Below are positions 20,101 through 27,635 of a DNA stretch of 64,000 bases, in pieces. Where the stretch lies: contig CAYGOT010000002.1 of assembly GCA_964351595.1 (NCBI GenBank), positions 73,610 through 137,609 on the forward strand. The letters run 5' to 3'. The DNA is from UBA6059 sp964351595 (GTDB taxonomy: Bacteria > Bacteroidota > Bacteroidia > Cytophagales > Cyclobacteriaceae). The translations under genes were made by a program, and so were the position numbers. The notes below the pieces were generated by a model, which made no database searches, was not told the DNA's origin, and saw only the letters and a program-made list of their open reading frames with translations. Positions within the stretch are counted from its first letter, which is position 1, and every line of letters begins with the position of its first letter.

Positions 20101-20376
20101 CTCTATCAAACTAAGAATCAGAGCCGTCAGGATCCCTTGAACTTCCCTATCCGATTGAATAATAAGCTGGGTCACCTCAACAATGTAGTAGGTGGCGGAG
20201 ACTATCCTCCAACAGATCAGGCGATAGAAGTTAAAAATGAAATGACAGCCAAGATCAAAGCGGAGATTCAAAAATGGGAAACCATCAAGAATACTGAAAT
20301 TCCTAAGCTGAATGAAAAAGTGAAGCAGATGAATATTAATGCAGTCAACATCGAGAATAAGTCAAGTACGATGTAA
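17197..20376 (+). CDS. Secreted BNR/Asp-box (sortilin-like) beta-propeller protein, second paralogue
   Basis: 1059 residues with a signal peptide (MKRKTFYSSASALLFAALML...TAQ). Eleven or so Asp-box repeats, for example KTVDGGQSW, KSYDAGKTW, KTTDGGQTW, KSTDMGETW, VSRDGGKNW and KTKDYGQTW, span residues 70-720. The region FVWNMRYPDAEGFEQLIMW plus GPKAVPGDYKARLTVNG forms a FlgD-like Ig domain near residue 850-890, and a coiled-coil-rich tail (LARQQMIDLKEKIGDEEQYQEITDMANEIDENM) ends the protein. The order of domains equals that of the protein at 479-3583, showing ancient duplication. Function is unknown despite the common label 'glycosyl hydrolase'. It is followed by a strong terminator, so it is probably transcribed alone. 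Confidence 0.87.
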   Translation: MKRKTFYSSASALLFAALMLVASIGDVTAQRRRGNSTAANTVSFDESLYDGITWRSIGPYRGGRASSVTGVPGKPNVFYMAATGGGVWKTVDGGQSWNNISDGYFGGSIGDVAVSDSDPNILYVGTGEKTVRGNVSPGYGGFWKSYDAGKTWEKMNLNIDQVQVGRIRIHPTNPDVVLVAVIGDLFKDSPDRGVYKTTDGGQTWKKVLYANERTGAVDLTFEPGNGRILYASTWSIRRTPYSLESGGEGSAIWKSTDMGETWKDISGNKGLPGGIWGVSGISVSPVNPDRVYAIIENDKGGVYRSDDAGATWALMSADRNLRQRAWYYTKIFADTQLEDRVYVMNVQFWQSNDGGKNFKNFDTPHGDHHDLWIAPEDNNRLAVADDGGAQISYDAAENWSTYMNQPTAQYYRVVTDNAFPYNILVAQQDNSTQRVKHRSDNSGITERDWEPSAGGESAHMAADPDNPNIVYGGSYGGLLTRMDHETGQVRVINVWPDNPMGHGAENMKYRFQWNFPIFFSPHNSDKLYTTSNRFHVTMNEGQSWELISPDLTRNEAEKLGPSGGPITKDNTAVEYYATIFAACESPYEEGLLWAASDDGLIHVSRDGGKNWNNVTPAGAPTYLMWNSVEPDPFTEGGMYAAGTSYKDGDYQPYLYKTKDYGQTWTKIVNGIESNHFTRVVRADPDRQGLLYAGTESGMYISFDDGASWSSFQLNLPLVPITDLALKDKNLIAATQGRSAWLIDDLTPLHQLSDQVKSAQVHLFKPIDSYRMGRVSWRGAGNAEGEQHHNGVKFFFNIADELDKDAEVTLDLMEGDGDLIRTFSNKAEEKKDKIMAKKGSNSFVWNMRYPDAEGFEQLIMWSASLTGPKAVPGDYKARLTVNGVSSETEFTILKDQRSSSDQSDLEAQFDFLISVRDQLTETHQAIKEMRLARQQMIDLKEKIGDEEQYQEITDMANEIDENMTQVEEELYQTKNQSRQDPLNFPIRLNNKLGHLNNVVGGGDYPPTDQAIEVKNEMTAKIKAEIQKWETIKNTEIPKLNEKVKQMNINAVNIENKSSTM

Positions 20377-20403
20377 ACTGATTGGATAGCTTAGCTATCA
20401 ATT

Positions 20404-20452
20404 AAAGCCGCCTCATTCCTGCTATTTGAGTAGAGCGTGAGGCGGCTTTTTT
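20404..20452 (+). terminator. Rho-independent terminator after the BNR gene
   Basis: A perfect 12-base-pair stem (aaagccgcctca with tgaggcggcttt) encloses a 22-base loop and ends in a run of six T. It lies 28 bases past the BNR stop and rules out a coding start at 20437 for the next gene. Confidence 0.85.
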
Positions 20453-20529
20453 GTGTCTTCGAACCCATGGGTGTTCGATGGCTATTTTTCCTACAGAATT
20501 CAAGAATTGACTATCTTCCAAATAAAAAA

Positions 20530-21372
20530 GTGAAGACTTCAATCACCTTATTACTGGCCGTACTCACACTGGGTTTTTCAAAAGCACAGCCCTACACCGA
20601 AGTGTACTTATTTGACTACACCCTGGAAGGCGCAAAAATGACTCTCTCAAATCCTAAGAACGTCAGCAACAACCCGGGTAAGTACGATAACCAGCCTTCA
20701 TTCTCTGCGGATCAGTCCTTGATCTATTATAATAGTGCAATTGACAAGAACCCTGACATCATGAGCTACGATCTGGAATCGGGGCTATACAAGCGGCTCA
20801 CAAACACCCCCGGCGGTGAATATTCTCCGAGGGAGACACCCGACGGTAAGTACATCAGTGCGATCGTCCTTGAAGATAATGGTCAGCAGCTTTTTTGGAA
20901 GTACCCGATAGCCGGCGGCCGACCTGAGGTGGCCGTTCCCGATAGGGTCATCGGCTACTACGCATGGTGGGATAATATTACGCTAGTATCGTTTGTATTG
21001 GGTGATCCAGCCACTTTGCAAATCACCAATACCGTCCCAATGAAACACACGATCGTCACGGAGAATATCGGCCGGTCTATTCATAATATTCCCAATACTG
21101 GGTTGATCAGCTTTACACAAGCCGGAGAAGTCAAATCACTCAATCCCAAGTCTCAAGAAGTACTAACAGTAACCACAACTATGGAAGGTTCTCAAGATAT
21201 GGCATGGCTGGCGGATGGCAGCATTCTCATGGGTAAGGATACACAACTACATCGCTGGACTTCAGACGATGGGTGGAGTTTGGTAGCCGACCTGGGCAAG
21301 GAGTTCGACCTGGGCCTGATCACCCGTATCGCTACCGCAAAGGACAAAATAGCCATCGTCATCAACGAATAA
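20530..21372 (+). CDS. Exported TolB/PD40-like propeller protein
   Basis: 280 residues from the GTG at 20530. The open frame extends back to 20437, but that region is the terminator of the preceding gene and the signal peptide (VKTSITLLLAVLTLGFSKAQ) begins at 20530. Repeats such as NQPSFSADQSLIYYNSAIDKNPDIMSYD and EYSPRETPDGKYISAIVLED are PD40/WD40-like blades (Pfam PF07676 type) found in TolB-related periplasmic proteins. It is only about half a typical TolB and has no Pal-binding N-terminal domain. Role unknown; it is four bases upstream of the VOC protein gene, so the two are probably co-expressed. Confidence 0.75.
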   Translation: MKTSITLLLAVLTLGFSKAQPYTEVYLFDYTLEGAKMTLSNPKNVSNNPGKYDNQPSFSADQSLIYYNSAIDKNPDIMSYDLESGLYKRLTNTPGGEYSPRETPDGKYISAIVLEDNGQQLFWKYPIAGGRPEVAVPDRVIGYYAWWDNITLVSFVLGDPATLQITNTVPMKHTIVTENIGRSIHNIPNTGLISFTQAGEVKSLNPKSQEVLTVTTTMEGSQDMAWLADGSILMGKDTQLHRWTSDDGWSLVADLGKEFDLGLITRIATAKDKIAIVINE

Positions 21373-21376
21373 TTCT

Positions 21377-21883
21377 ATGAAAAATCTATTTTTCATTGCA
21401 CTTCTAGTCGCAACCTATTCTGCCATGGCACAGTCAGAGTTTTCAAGTCCAACCATTCAAGTAGGCGTGGTAGTGGAAGATCTTGAAAGGTCTAAGGAAT
21501 TCTATACCAACATCATAGGCATGCGCCAAACTGGTGGGTTTGAAGTCACTTCGGAAATAGCTAAAGCCACCGGATTGACGGATGGTAAGTCGCTCTCTGT
21601 GGCCGTCATGAAGCTGGAAGACTCTCCATCAGCTAATGAATGGAAACTAATGTCCTTTGGTAAAAAAGGCGAGAATGCCGGCCATCAGTTTATCGATGGT
21701 GATACCGGGATGCGCTATGTCACGATCTTTTACATTACGCTCAATGATGTATTGAAGCGGATAAGAGATAATGACGTAGCTACACTAGGCGACACCCCCG
21801 TTCTTCTCCCTGATGGTCGTCATTTCATTCTCGTGAAAGACCCTGATGGCACATTCATTGAGTTGATTGGAGGTATGGAGTAA
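21377..21883 (+). CDS. Exported VOC/glyoxalase-fold protein
   Basis: 168 residues with a signal peptide (MKNLFFIALLVATYSAMAQ). The mature part has the vicinal-oxygen-chelate pattern: VGVVVEDLERSKEFYTNIIGMRQ opens the first beta-alpha-beta-beta-beta module and LVKDPDGTFIELIGG closes the second, with the terminal Glu of a VOC metal site. The function of secreted VOC proteins is mostly unknown. It begins four bases after the TolB-like gene and converges on the OmpA-family gene 13 bases away. A second exported VOC protein occurs at 61066-61569, as a lipoprotein. Confidence 0.83.
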   Translation: MKNLFFIALLVATYSAMAQSEFSSPTIQVGVVVEDLERSKEFYTNIIGMRQTGGFEVTSEIAKATGLTDGKSLSVAVMKLEDSPSANEWKLMSFGKKGENAGHQFIDGDTGMRYVTIFYITLNDVLKRIRDNDVATLGDTPVLLPDGRHFILVKDPDGTFIELIGGME

Positions 21884-21895
21884 ATAGATTCTCTG

Positions 21896-23998
21896 TTACT
21901 CCAGAATGGTGAACTCTACTCTTCTGTTGAGTGCCTGACCTTCTTCGGTATCGTTAGTTGCTACAGGTTTACCCTCGCCATATCCCTTAGAGATTAGCCT
22001 GTCCGCTGCTATTCCTTTTTCCGATAGGTAAGTACGTACTGAGGCAGCTCGGCTGGTTGACAACTGTAGATTATAGTCATCAGAGCCTTTGCTATCCGTG
22101 TGTCCGCCCAGCTCAATCTTGATATTCGGATTGTTCTCCAGTATACGGACCAACAGGTTGAGTTCTTCAAAGGACTCTTGCTTAAGCTCGGACTCATTGA
22201 ACTCGAAGAAAATGTTGTTGATTCTGATAGTCTGACCTACTTCCAGTGGAGTTAGATGAAGGTCCTCGGTGATCTCCTGATAAGCGGAGAGCTCTCTCAC
22301 ATCCAAATACTCACTCATTGGATAGTATGCCTCTTTCTCCCCGCGGAAGGCATATTGCTTACCCAAGGGCAGTACGATCTGGTACGTGCCATCTGTAGGA
22401 TCTGAACTGGCTATACCAAGCTCGACTCCTGTCGTAATGTCTGTATAGGTCACCTTTGCACCAATCGGTTGCTCAGTCTTGCTATCGTAGACCACACCGG
22501 ATACGAGCACGACTGGCTCAGGCAGTAGTGCCGGTGGTAGCTTGATGCGAAAGACGTCACCACTTCCGACACTATTGTTGGTGGAAATCATGTAAGCATA
22601 AGCACCTGACGCAGGGATATTGAAGTAAGCATCCCAGTCACTGGTGTTGATTCCCATCCCGAGGTTTTTGGGCTCACTCCAGTTCATCCATGTATCATCC
22701 AACCGCTTAGTCATGAAGATATCCGAACTGCCATATCCCGGCCAGCCATTTGAGCTAAAGAACATGGTCTTATCATCAGCGGCCAGGAATGGTGAGGTTT
22801 CGTCTCCCGTAGTATTTACGGTAGCCCCAATATTTTTCGGTTCACTGAACGAGCCATCGTCGTTTCTGAAGCAGACATAGATGTCTCTGGAGTCTTTATC
22901 ATCGGCATTTTGGGTATCCTCTCTGTTCAAAGTGATCAGAATAACCTTTCCATTGCTCGACAAGTTGGACTCAGAGTGTATTCCATTGTTATAGTAGTTG
23001 TCGATAGTTACATCCTGGGGAATCGACCAGCCGTCCTCTGTGCGCTGTGACAGTGAGATACCCTTGCCATTGCTTCCCGATCCGTCAGACAGATATCTAT
23101 TCATGAGCATTAGACTGTTATTGTCTGGGGTCACACTAATTACTGTATTGTGAAAGTCCTGATTAAGTGGATAGGGCATCTGTTTCGCAACACTCCACTC
23201 ATCTCCGTCTAAAGTAGAGAACCATATATCATCATGCTCGGGACTTGTATTAAGCGGATATGAATCCCTTACAAAAAAGAGGGTCTTACCGTCCGGAGCG
23301 ATAATTGGCATCTTCTCAGACCATTCCGTATTGATATTCCTTCCTAGATTTTCCTTGACCAGATCGGCTGGCACATCAGCCACCACCTGGATAGGGTTGT
23401 CGTCCTGGTAAATACGCATGCTTTCGACAGTGATCGATTGCGCATTAGAGACATTGAAACCCATGGAATTACCATGAAAATCTAATGCCGCCATCTCATG
23501 CACGCGCTCACCATTGATCTTGAACTCCCAGCGACCAGTACCGCCTATAATTTCTATTTTGTTAAGGCCTCCTGAGGTATTGATGAGGTTTTTCTTCTCC
23601 ACCCAATCGAGAATATCAGAATAGTCACCATCGATCGTCTTACCGATGAAGAAATACCCATTGCCACTGAGCGCGAATTGATAATAGCTATTACCATCCT
23701 TACCAAAGAGCAATGAGTAACCGTGATTATTCACACCTTTCAAATGTCCCATCACCACCTCTATGCGCCATGGTCGCTTTTCGTTGAGTTTTATGGCTTG
23801 ATACGTACTCCACGAGCCACTTTCTCGCTTGTGCTCAAACTGATATCGCCCGTAGTTGAACTTCCCCTCAGCATTGTCATGCGAGAATACAGGCCAGTCC
23901 CAGCGATTATCCTCAAAATCATCTGAGAAAACCAGTCGATCCTGCGAGTACGCCGAAAAAGAAAACAGAAATAGAGCCGTCAGTAATAGCTTGTTCAT
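21896..23998 (-). CDS. OmpA family protein with PD40 propeller
   Basis: 700 residues, signal peptide MNKLLLTALFLFSFSAYSQ. Domains in order: a concanavalin-like N-terminal beta-sandwich (about 20-200; WRIEVVMGHLKG, WEFKINGERV), a PD40/WD40-like propeller (about 215-480; APDGKTLFFVRDSYPL, SSNGKVILITLN, ADDKTMFFSSNGWPG), a carboxypeptidase-regulatory-like/PEGA-type segment (about 490-570; VVYDSKTEQPIGAKVTY), and a C-terminal OmpA/MotB peptidoglycan-binding domain (IELGGHTDSKGSDDYNLQLSTSRA, RRVEF). Such proteins tie the outer membrane to the cell wall, and in this phylum PD40-OmpA proteins are linked to T9SS/gliding. Convergent with the VOC gene. Confidence 0.9.
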   Translation of the reverse strand: MNKLLLTALFLFSFSAYSQDRLVFSDDFEDNRWDWPVFSHDNAEGKFNYGRYQFEHKRESGSWSTYQAIKLNEKRPWRIEVVMGHLKGVNNHGYSLLFGKDGNSYYQFALSGNGYFFIGKTIDGDYSDILDWVEKKNLINTSGGLNKIEIIGGTGRWEFKINGERVHEMAALDFHGNSMGFNVSNAQSITVESMRIYQDDNPIQVVADVPADLVKENLGRNINTEWSEKMPIIAPDGKTLFFVRDSYPLNTSPEHDDIWFSTLDGDEWSVAKQMPYPLNQDFHNTVISVTPDNNSLMLMNRYLSDGSGSNGKGISLSQRTEDGWSIPQDVTIDNYYNNGIHSESNLSSNGKVILITLNREDTQNADDKDSRDIYVCFRNDDGSFSEPKNIGATVNTTGDETSPFLAADDKTMFFSSNGWPGYGSSDIFMTKRLDDTWMNWSEPKNLGMGINTSDWDAYFNIPASGAYAYMISTNNSVGSGDVFRIKLPPALLPEPVVLVSGVVYDSKTEQPIGAKVTYTDITTGVELGIASSDPTDGTYQIVLPLGKQYAFRGEKEAYYPMSEYLDVRELSAYQEITEDLHLTPLEVGQTIRINNIFFEFNESELKQESFEELNLLVRILENNPNIKIELGGHTDSKGSDDYNLQLSTSRAASVRTYLSEKGIAADRLISKGYGEGKPVATNDTEEGQALNRRVEFTILE

Positions 23999-24117
23999 GA
24001 TATTTAGTTTTAGTCCCTCTAAATTCCCTAGACCTCAGTCCTATCGCAATACCACCTTGACGGTATATTGAGCTACCGCAAACGAAATTTCTCAGAGACG
24101 ACCTCCACAGCTTGAAT

Positions 24118-24495
24118 ATGAAAGTAGTATGTTTGATTATGCTCTTATCTATTTCCATGTATGTGATGGCCGGCTTCTACATTTTCACAGGTGTCTACCA
24201 TTTCTTAAAGCCGAAGTTTTTCCGCAGAATCATACCACCGTTCTTACCCTTCAAAGAATGGATCAACTGGATCACTGGGGCCATAGAGTTTAGCCTGGGT
24301 ATTCTCATCTTATTCCCAGCTTATCAGTCTGTGGCGGCATGGGGGATTATCATCCTCTTGATTGGTGTATTTCCCGCGAACGTTTACCATCTCATGGCCA
24401 AAGGTGCGGGCATGAAAGTTCCAATCTGGGCACTTTGGGTCAGACTTCCTTTTCAAGGCGTTTTGATTTGGTGGGCCTATCAATTCACTGCCTAA
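24118..24495 (+). CDS. DoxX-like small integral membrane protein
   Basis: 125 residues from the ATG at 24118 (a TTG lies two codons earlier). Four hydrophobic helices are evident, with the sequence FYIFTGVYHFLKPKFFRRIIPPFLP followed by TGAIEFSLGILILFP, the pattern of DoxX-like/DUF4870-type small membrane proteins common in Bacteroidota. Function unknown. It heads a tight operon: its TAA overlaps the ATG of the AlkD-like gene by one base, and that gene overlaps trmJ by four, so translation is probably coupled. Confidence 0.75.
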   Translation: MKVVCLIMLLSISMYVMAGFYIFTGVYHFLKPKFFRRIIPPFLPFKEWINWITGAIEFSLGILILFPAYQSVAAWGIIILLIGVFPANVYHLMAKGAGMKVPIWALWVRLPFQGVLIWWAYQFTA

Positions 24496-25163
24496 TGGAT
24501 ATTATCGCTTATATCGAAGCGAGTTTTTTGCAGCATAGAAATCCGACTAAGGCAGCTGAAATGGCGGCCTATCTCAAGAACCAATTTCCCTTTTTTGGAC
24601 TACAGCGCGATGAGCGGTGGCCACACTACAGATCAGCCTGGACTGCCCACCCTATCGGGAATAGTGAGGAACTGGAAGCCGTAGTGCTGGCAGCCTATGA
24701 AAAACCTCAGCGCGAGTTTCACTATTTCGCAATTGAGACCGTCATACGATACAAGAAATATCTTCAGCCGCATCACCTTTCTTTGATCCACCATTGTATT
24801 ACGCACCAGAGCTGGTGGGATACCGTGGACATGTTTGCTGGTAAGATAGGCGGCTACTTCTTTCAGCAATTTCCCGACTTGATTACCAATGGTCCCGATC
24901 AGTGGGTAAAGAGTGACAATCTATGGTTGATTAGGTCTGCCATCCTCAATCAGCTATTCTTCGAAGCAGACAACTTCGATGAAAACCGACTTTTTGGGTA
25001 CATCAATCTACATAAGTCAAACAAAGAATTCTTCATCACCAAGGCCATCGGCTGGGCGCTCAGACAGTACAGCAAACGTCAACCAGAGAGCGTGAAGCGG
25101 TTCCTCGATCACGCCGATCTACAACCGCTCAGTCGAAGGGAAGCAGCTAAGCTATTCCAATGA
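24495..25163 (+). CDS. DNA alkylation repair protein, AlkD-like HEAT-repeat glycosylase
   Basis: 222 residues from the ATG that overlaps the preceding stop (taATG at 24493-24497); a long upstream open frame is only a shadow of the DoxX-like gene. HEAT-like helices run throughout. The key AlkD segment is present as CITHQSWWDTVDMFAG, supplying the Trp and catalytic Asp, and later AIGWALRQYSKRQPESVKRF matches the second conserved Trp region. The family excises 3- and 7-alkylpurines without base flipping. It sits in an operon between a membrane protein and a tRNA/rRNA methyltransferase. Confidence 0.88.
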   Translation: MDIIAYIEASFLQHRNPTKAAEMAAYLKNQFPFFGLQRDERWPHYRSAWTAHPIGNSEELEAVVLAAYEKPQREFHYFAIETVIRYKKYLQPHHLSLIHHCITHQSWWDTVDMFAGKIGGYFFQQFPDLITNGPDQWVKSDNLWLIRSAILNQLFFEADNFDENRLFGYINLHKSNKEFFITKAIGWALRQYSKRQPESVKRFLDHADLQPLSRREAAKLFQ

Positions 25164-25849
25164 AAATCCATTTCGTACTCTGCCAACCCTCCGTACCCGA
25201 AAACATCGGCTTTGTATGCAGAGCTATGAAAACCATGGGGTTTACTGATCTGATACTCGTCGATTCAGATAGTCATCAGGATCAAAAGGTACTTAAGACC
25301 GCTTATGGCTCGCATGACCTACTCGAGTCAGCTAAGGTTTGCTCCGACCTGTCTCAGGCAGTTGAAGGGATGGACTTGATTATCGGCTCTACTGCAAAAG
25401 TTAGAGTAGGCCGGCATGACTACTATGAGCCCGGGGAACTGGTCAATCTGCTAAGGTCAAAGATCGGAGCGGTCAATAATGTGGCTTTGGTGTTTGGTAG
25501 CGAGCGAAACGGTCTTTCGAACAAAGAAATTGAGCTGTGTGATTTGCTCACTACCATTCCACTCCATACTACTCATCCGTCCTTAAACTTAGCTCAGGCA
25601 GTCATGATTTATGCCTACGAGTTGTCACAAATCCTCTCGGGCGAGGTGTCTCCATCAAAGTTTATGGATGCGAATACTGACCAGAAACGGCTAAAGGTGG
25701 AAGCCACAAAATTGCTTGACTATCTGCAAGTTGATAAACAGCCCAGTCTCTATCGCCGACTCAAAGACCGACTAATGTCGGCCTCCGCAGAAGACACTTC
25801 ACTAATACTCGCTCTGTCTCGTTTCTTAAAAAGAAAACTTGGAGACTAG
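25160..25849 (+). CDS. RNA 2'-O-methyltransferase, TrmJ/SpoU family
   Basis: 229 residues, overlapping the AlkD-like stop by four bases (ATGA). The SPOUT trefoil-knot motifs are in place: motif 1 PSVPENIGFVCRAMKTMGF, motif 2 VALVFGSERNGLSNKEI, and motif 3 HPSLNLAQAVMIYAYEL. The alpha/beta knot binds SAM. This is the TrmJ-type branch, which methylates the ribose of residue 32 in tRNA. A C-terminal helical extension (LKVEATKLLDYLQV...RFLKRKLGD) is also TrmJ-like. It converges on the M48 protease gene with only three bases between the stops. Confidence 0.87.
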   Translation: MKIHFVLCQPSVPENIGFVCRAMKTMGFTDLILVDSDSHQDQKVLKTAYGSHDLLESAKVCSDLSQAVEGMDLIIGSTAKVRVGRHDYYEPGELVNLLRSKIGAVNNVALVFGSERNGLSNKEIELCDLLTTIPLHTTHPSLNLAQAVMIYAYELSQILSGEVSPSKFMDANTDQKRLKVEATKLLDYLQVDKQPSLYRRLKDRLMSASAEDTSLILALSRFLKRKLGD

Positions 25850-25852
25850 TCT

Positions 25853-27097
25853 TTATACTTTGGCATACTGGCGCATAGCTGTGATCCGCTGCAATAGCGT
25901 AGGGTGCGAGTAGTTGAGGAAGACATACCAGGGATGAGGGGTCAGGTTGCTTAGATTATCTGCCGAAAGCTTTTTGAGCGCAGACTCCAGTGGTGCACTC
26001 CCGTAAGTTATGCTCGCATAGGCATCCGCCTCATACTCATTCTTCCTCGAATAGACACTCATCAGGACACCAAGCACTTTACTCAGTGGAGAGTAAAGTA
26101 TACCAAAAGCCAGCATATTTAAGTGAAGCGCGGTTGTTTCACCACCCATCGCCCAGGATACCTCAGAACTAAAAATCATCTGCGATAGCAGAAAGAGCAT
26201 GAGGCCTGTCTGAGCTATACCCAATATCATGCTGCCAATGATGTGTTTTTTCTTAAAATGCCCCACCTCATGTGCCAGCACTGCTACCAATTCTTCAATA
26301 GAATGCTTCTCGATCAAGGTATCATAGAGAACCACTTTCTTGTTCTTTCCAAAACCAGAAAAGAAGGCATTGGCCTTGCTTGACCTTTTAGAGCCATCAA
26401 TAACGAAGATGTTCGTGAGAGGGAAAGAGACCTTCTGTGCATACTCCTCTATCGCCATTCTCAATTCTCCTGATGCCAGTGGAGTGAGTTTATTAAACAG
26501 TGGAACGATCAAGCTGGTATAGAACATATTCATGAAAATCATAAATACGCTAATCACTAACCAAAACCATAGCCAAAAGTCCTTTCCGAGAGCAAATACC
26601 AGGAGGATCAATGCAACCAGTAAAATTCCACCTAGAAGGACTGCAAGGAGGTAGCCCTTCAATTTATCAACCACGAAAGTCTTGAGTGTCGATTTATTAA
26701 AACCGAACTTCTCTTCGATGACGAAAGTACCATAGAGTTGAAACGGGATGGTCAGTACATCTGAAACGAAATAAAGTACCCCGAAAAAGTAAAGGCTGAG
26801 CACAAGTTCATTTTGAGCAAATCCTCTCACCCACTGATCCAGCGCTCCAAACCAGCCAAAGTATAGAATACTCAACGTAGCTAGGAATGATATCAAGCCA
26901 GTAATTAGAGAGAACCTATAGTTGGTAGCTCCATACTCCTGAGATCGCTCGTACTTCTCCTTGTCATAGATGCCCTCAAGTGGCTTAGGTATATTTTTAT
27001 TGGCCGATTTGTGATTGAGGAAGTCCACCACATTATTCAGGAGGAAGTCAAAGACAACAATTCCAATCAAAAGAAAGAGTATTTGCTGGTCAGTCAT
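25853..27097 (-). CDS. M48 family membrane metalloprotease (Ste24/CAAX protease-like)
   Basis: 414 residues from the ATG at 27097 (MTDQQILFLL); an in-frame start nine codons upstream is less likely. The zinc motif HEVGH lies at residues 276-280 (VAVLAHEVGHFKKKH), with the third ligand in NEYEADAYA. The upstream RSSKANAFFSGFGKNKKVVLYDTLI is diagnostic of the Ste24/M48A family. Multiple transmembrane helices surround the site, and the N-terminal part matches the CAAX-protease 5 domain (PLEGIYDKEKYERSQEY). It acts at the inner membrane, probably in protein quality control rather than prenyl-protein processing. Confidence 0.92.
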   Translation of the reverse strand: MTDQQILFLLIGIVVFDFLLNNVVDFLNHKSANKNIPKPLEGIYDKEKYERSQEYGATNYRFSLITGLISFLATLSILYFGWFGALDQWVRGFAQNELVLSLYFFGVLYFVSDVLTIPFQLYGTFVIEEKFGFNKSTLKTFVVDKLKGYLLAVLLGGILLVALILLVFALGKDFWLWFWLVISVFMIFMNMFYTSLIVPLFNKLTPLASGELRMAIEEYAQKVSFPLTNIFVIDGSKRSSKANAFFSGFGKNKKVVLYDTLIEKHSIEELVAVLAHEVGHFKKKHIIGSMILGIAQTGLMLFLLSQMIFSSEVSWAMGGETTALHLNMLAFGILYSPLSKVLGVLMSVYSRKNEYEADAYASITYGSAPLESALKKLSADNLSNLTPHPWYVFLNYSHPTLLQRITAMRQYAKV

Positions 27098-27222
27098 GCA
27101 GCAAAAATATAGTCTACAAGGCAAACTCCACCTCTTGGCGATTTATATAAATAAAAATATTGGTTGCAGAATTAACACACTTATTACAATCAATAAATCA
27201 AAAATATCTTTCAAATCAACAC

Positions 27223-27231
27223 TTATACACA
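27223..27231 (+). promoter_or_regulatory. DnaA box (TTATACACA)
   Basis: Exact match to TTATnCACA, 18 bases before a second perfect box in the opposite orientation. Confidence 0.5.
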
Positions 27232-27249
27232 TAGTAAATGAAATATTCA

Positions 27250-27258
27250 TGTGGATAA
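27250..27258 (-). promoter_or_regulatory. DnaA box (TTATCCACA on minus strand)
   Basis: Exact match to the strong DnaA box TTATCCACA, read as tgtggataa on the plus strand. Confidence 0.5.
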
Positions 27259-27391
27259 GTCTCTAAAACTAAACTTAACAAAATGTATTTTAATAGCTTA
27301 AAACATAATTTTTATTCAGTTGTGTGCAATTAATAATATAATTGACTTTATTTGTACACATATTATTAACAACTTATAAACATTAACAGCT

Positions 27392-27553
27392 ATGAAAAGA
27401 TTAACGCTAACATTCGTTCTTGCCTCACTTTTTGCCTTCGCGTTCACCTCTTGTGACGACTCTGAAGACCTTGCCAATCCGGATCTATCGAAGATAGAGG
27501 CACAAGCCACTGGTGGTGGAGATGATACTGATGGTGGAAAAGGTGGTAACTGA
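27392..27553 (+). CDS. Small lipoprotein with Gly/Asp-rich tail
   Basis: A 53-residue protein. It starts with a lipoprotein signal peptide (MKRLTLTFVLASLFAFAFTSC, lipidated Cys at residue 21) and matures to only about 33 residues: acidic (DDSEDLANPDLSKIE) and then a low-complexity end rich in Gly and Asp (GGGDDTDGGKGGN). It is preceded by the AT-rich region and followed 23 bases later by a strong terminator, so it is a monocistronic unit. The shape, rather than any family match, supports it as a real gene. Function unknown; small surface peptides, signalling peptides and envelope-stress lipoproteins have this form. Confidence 0.8.
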   Translation: MKRLTLTFVLASLFAFAFTSCDDSEDLANPDLSKIEAQATGGGDDTDGGKGGN

Positions 27554-27576
27554 TAAATAAAGGCTCAATAAAGCAA

Positions 27577-27611
27577 GCGTAGAAAGAATCATCTTTCTAC
27601 GCTTTTTTTTT
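27577..27611 (+). terminator. Rho-independent terminator after the small lipoprotein
   Basis: Perfect 10-base-pair stem gcgtagaaag/ctttctacgc, loop aatcat, then nine T. It separates the lipoprotein from the TPR gene. Confidence 0.9.
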
Positions 27612-27635
27612 GCTAGAAGATTACCTTTACTCATT

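Larger units (their letters stand above)
27125..27391. other. Very AT-rich interval with DnaA-box-like sites
   Basis: No gene is visible. It contains two perfect TTATnCACA DnaA boxes in opposite orientation (27223-27231 on plus, 27250-27258 on minus), and one-mismatch boxes at 27352-27360 and 27374-27382. The rest is poor in G and C. It could be a replication origin or simply an AT-rich promoter region for the small lipoprotein that follows. Confidence 0.45.

Noticed and set aside
20437..20529. N-terminal extension of the TolB-like protein starting at 20437
   Set aside because: The region is the stem and T-tract of the upstream terminator; the signal peptide begins at the GTG at 20530.
24339..24494. 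N-terminal extension of the AlkD-like protein
   Set aside because: These codons lie in an alternative frame of the DoxX-like gene, and the proper ATG overlaps that gene's stop.
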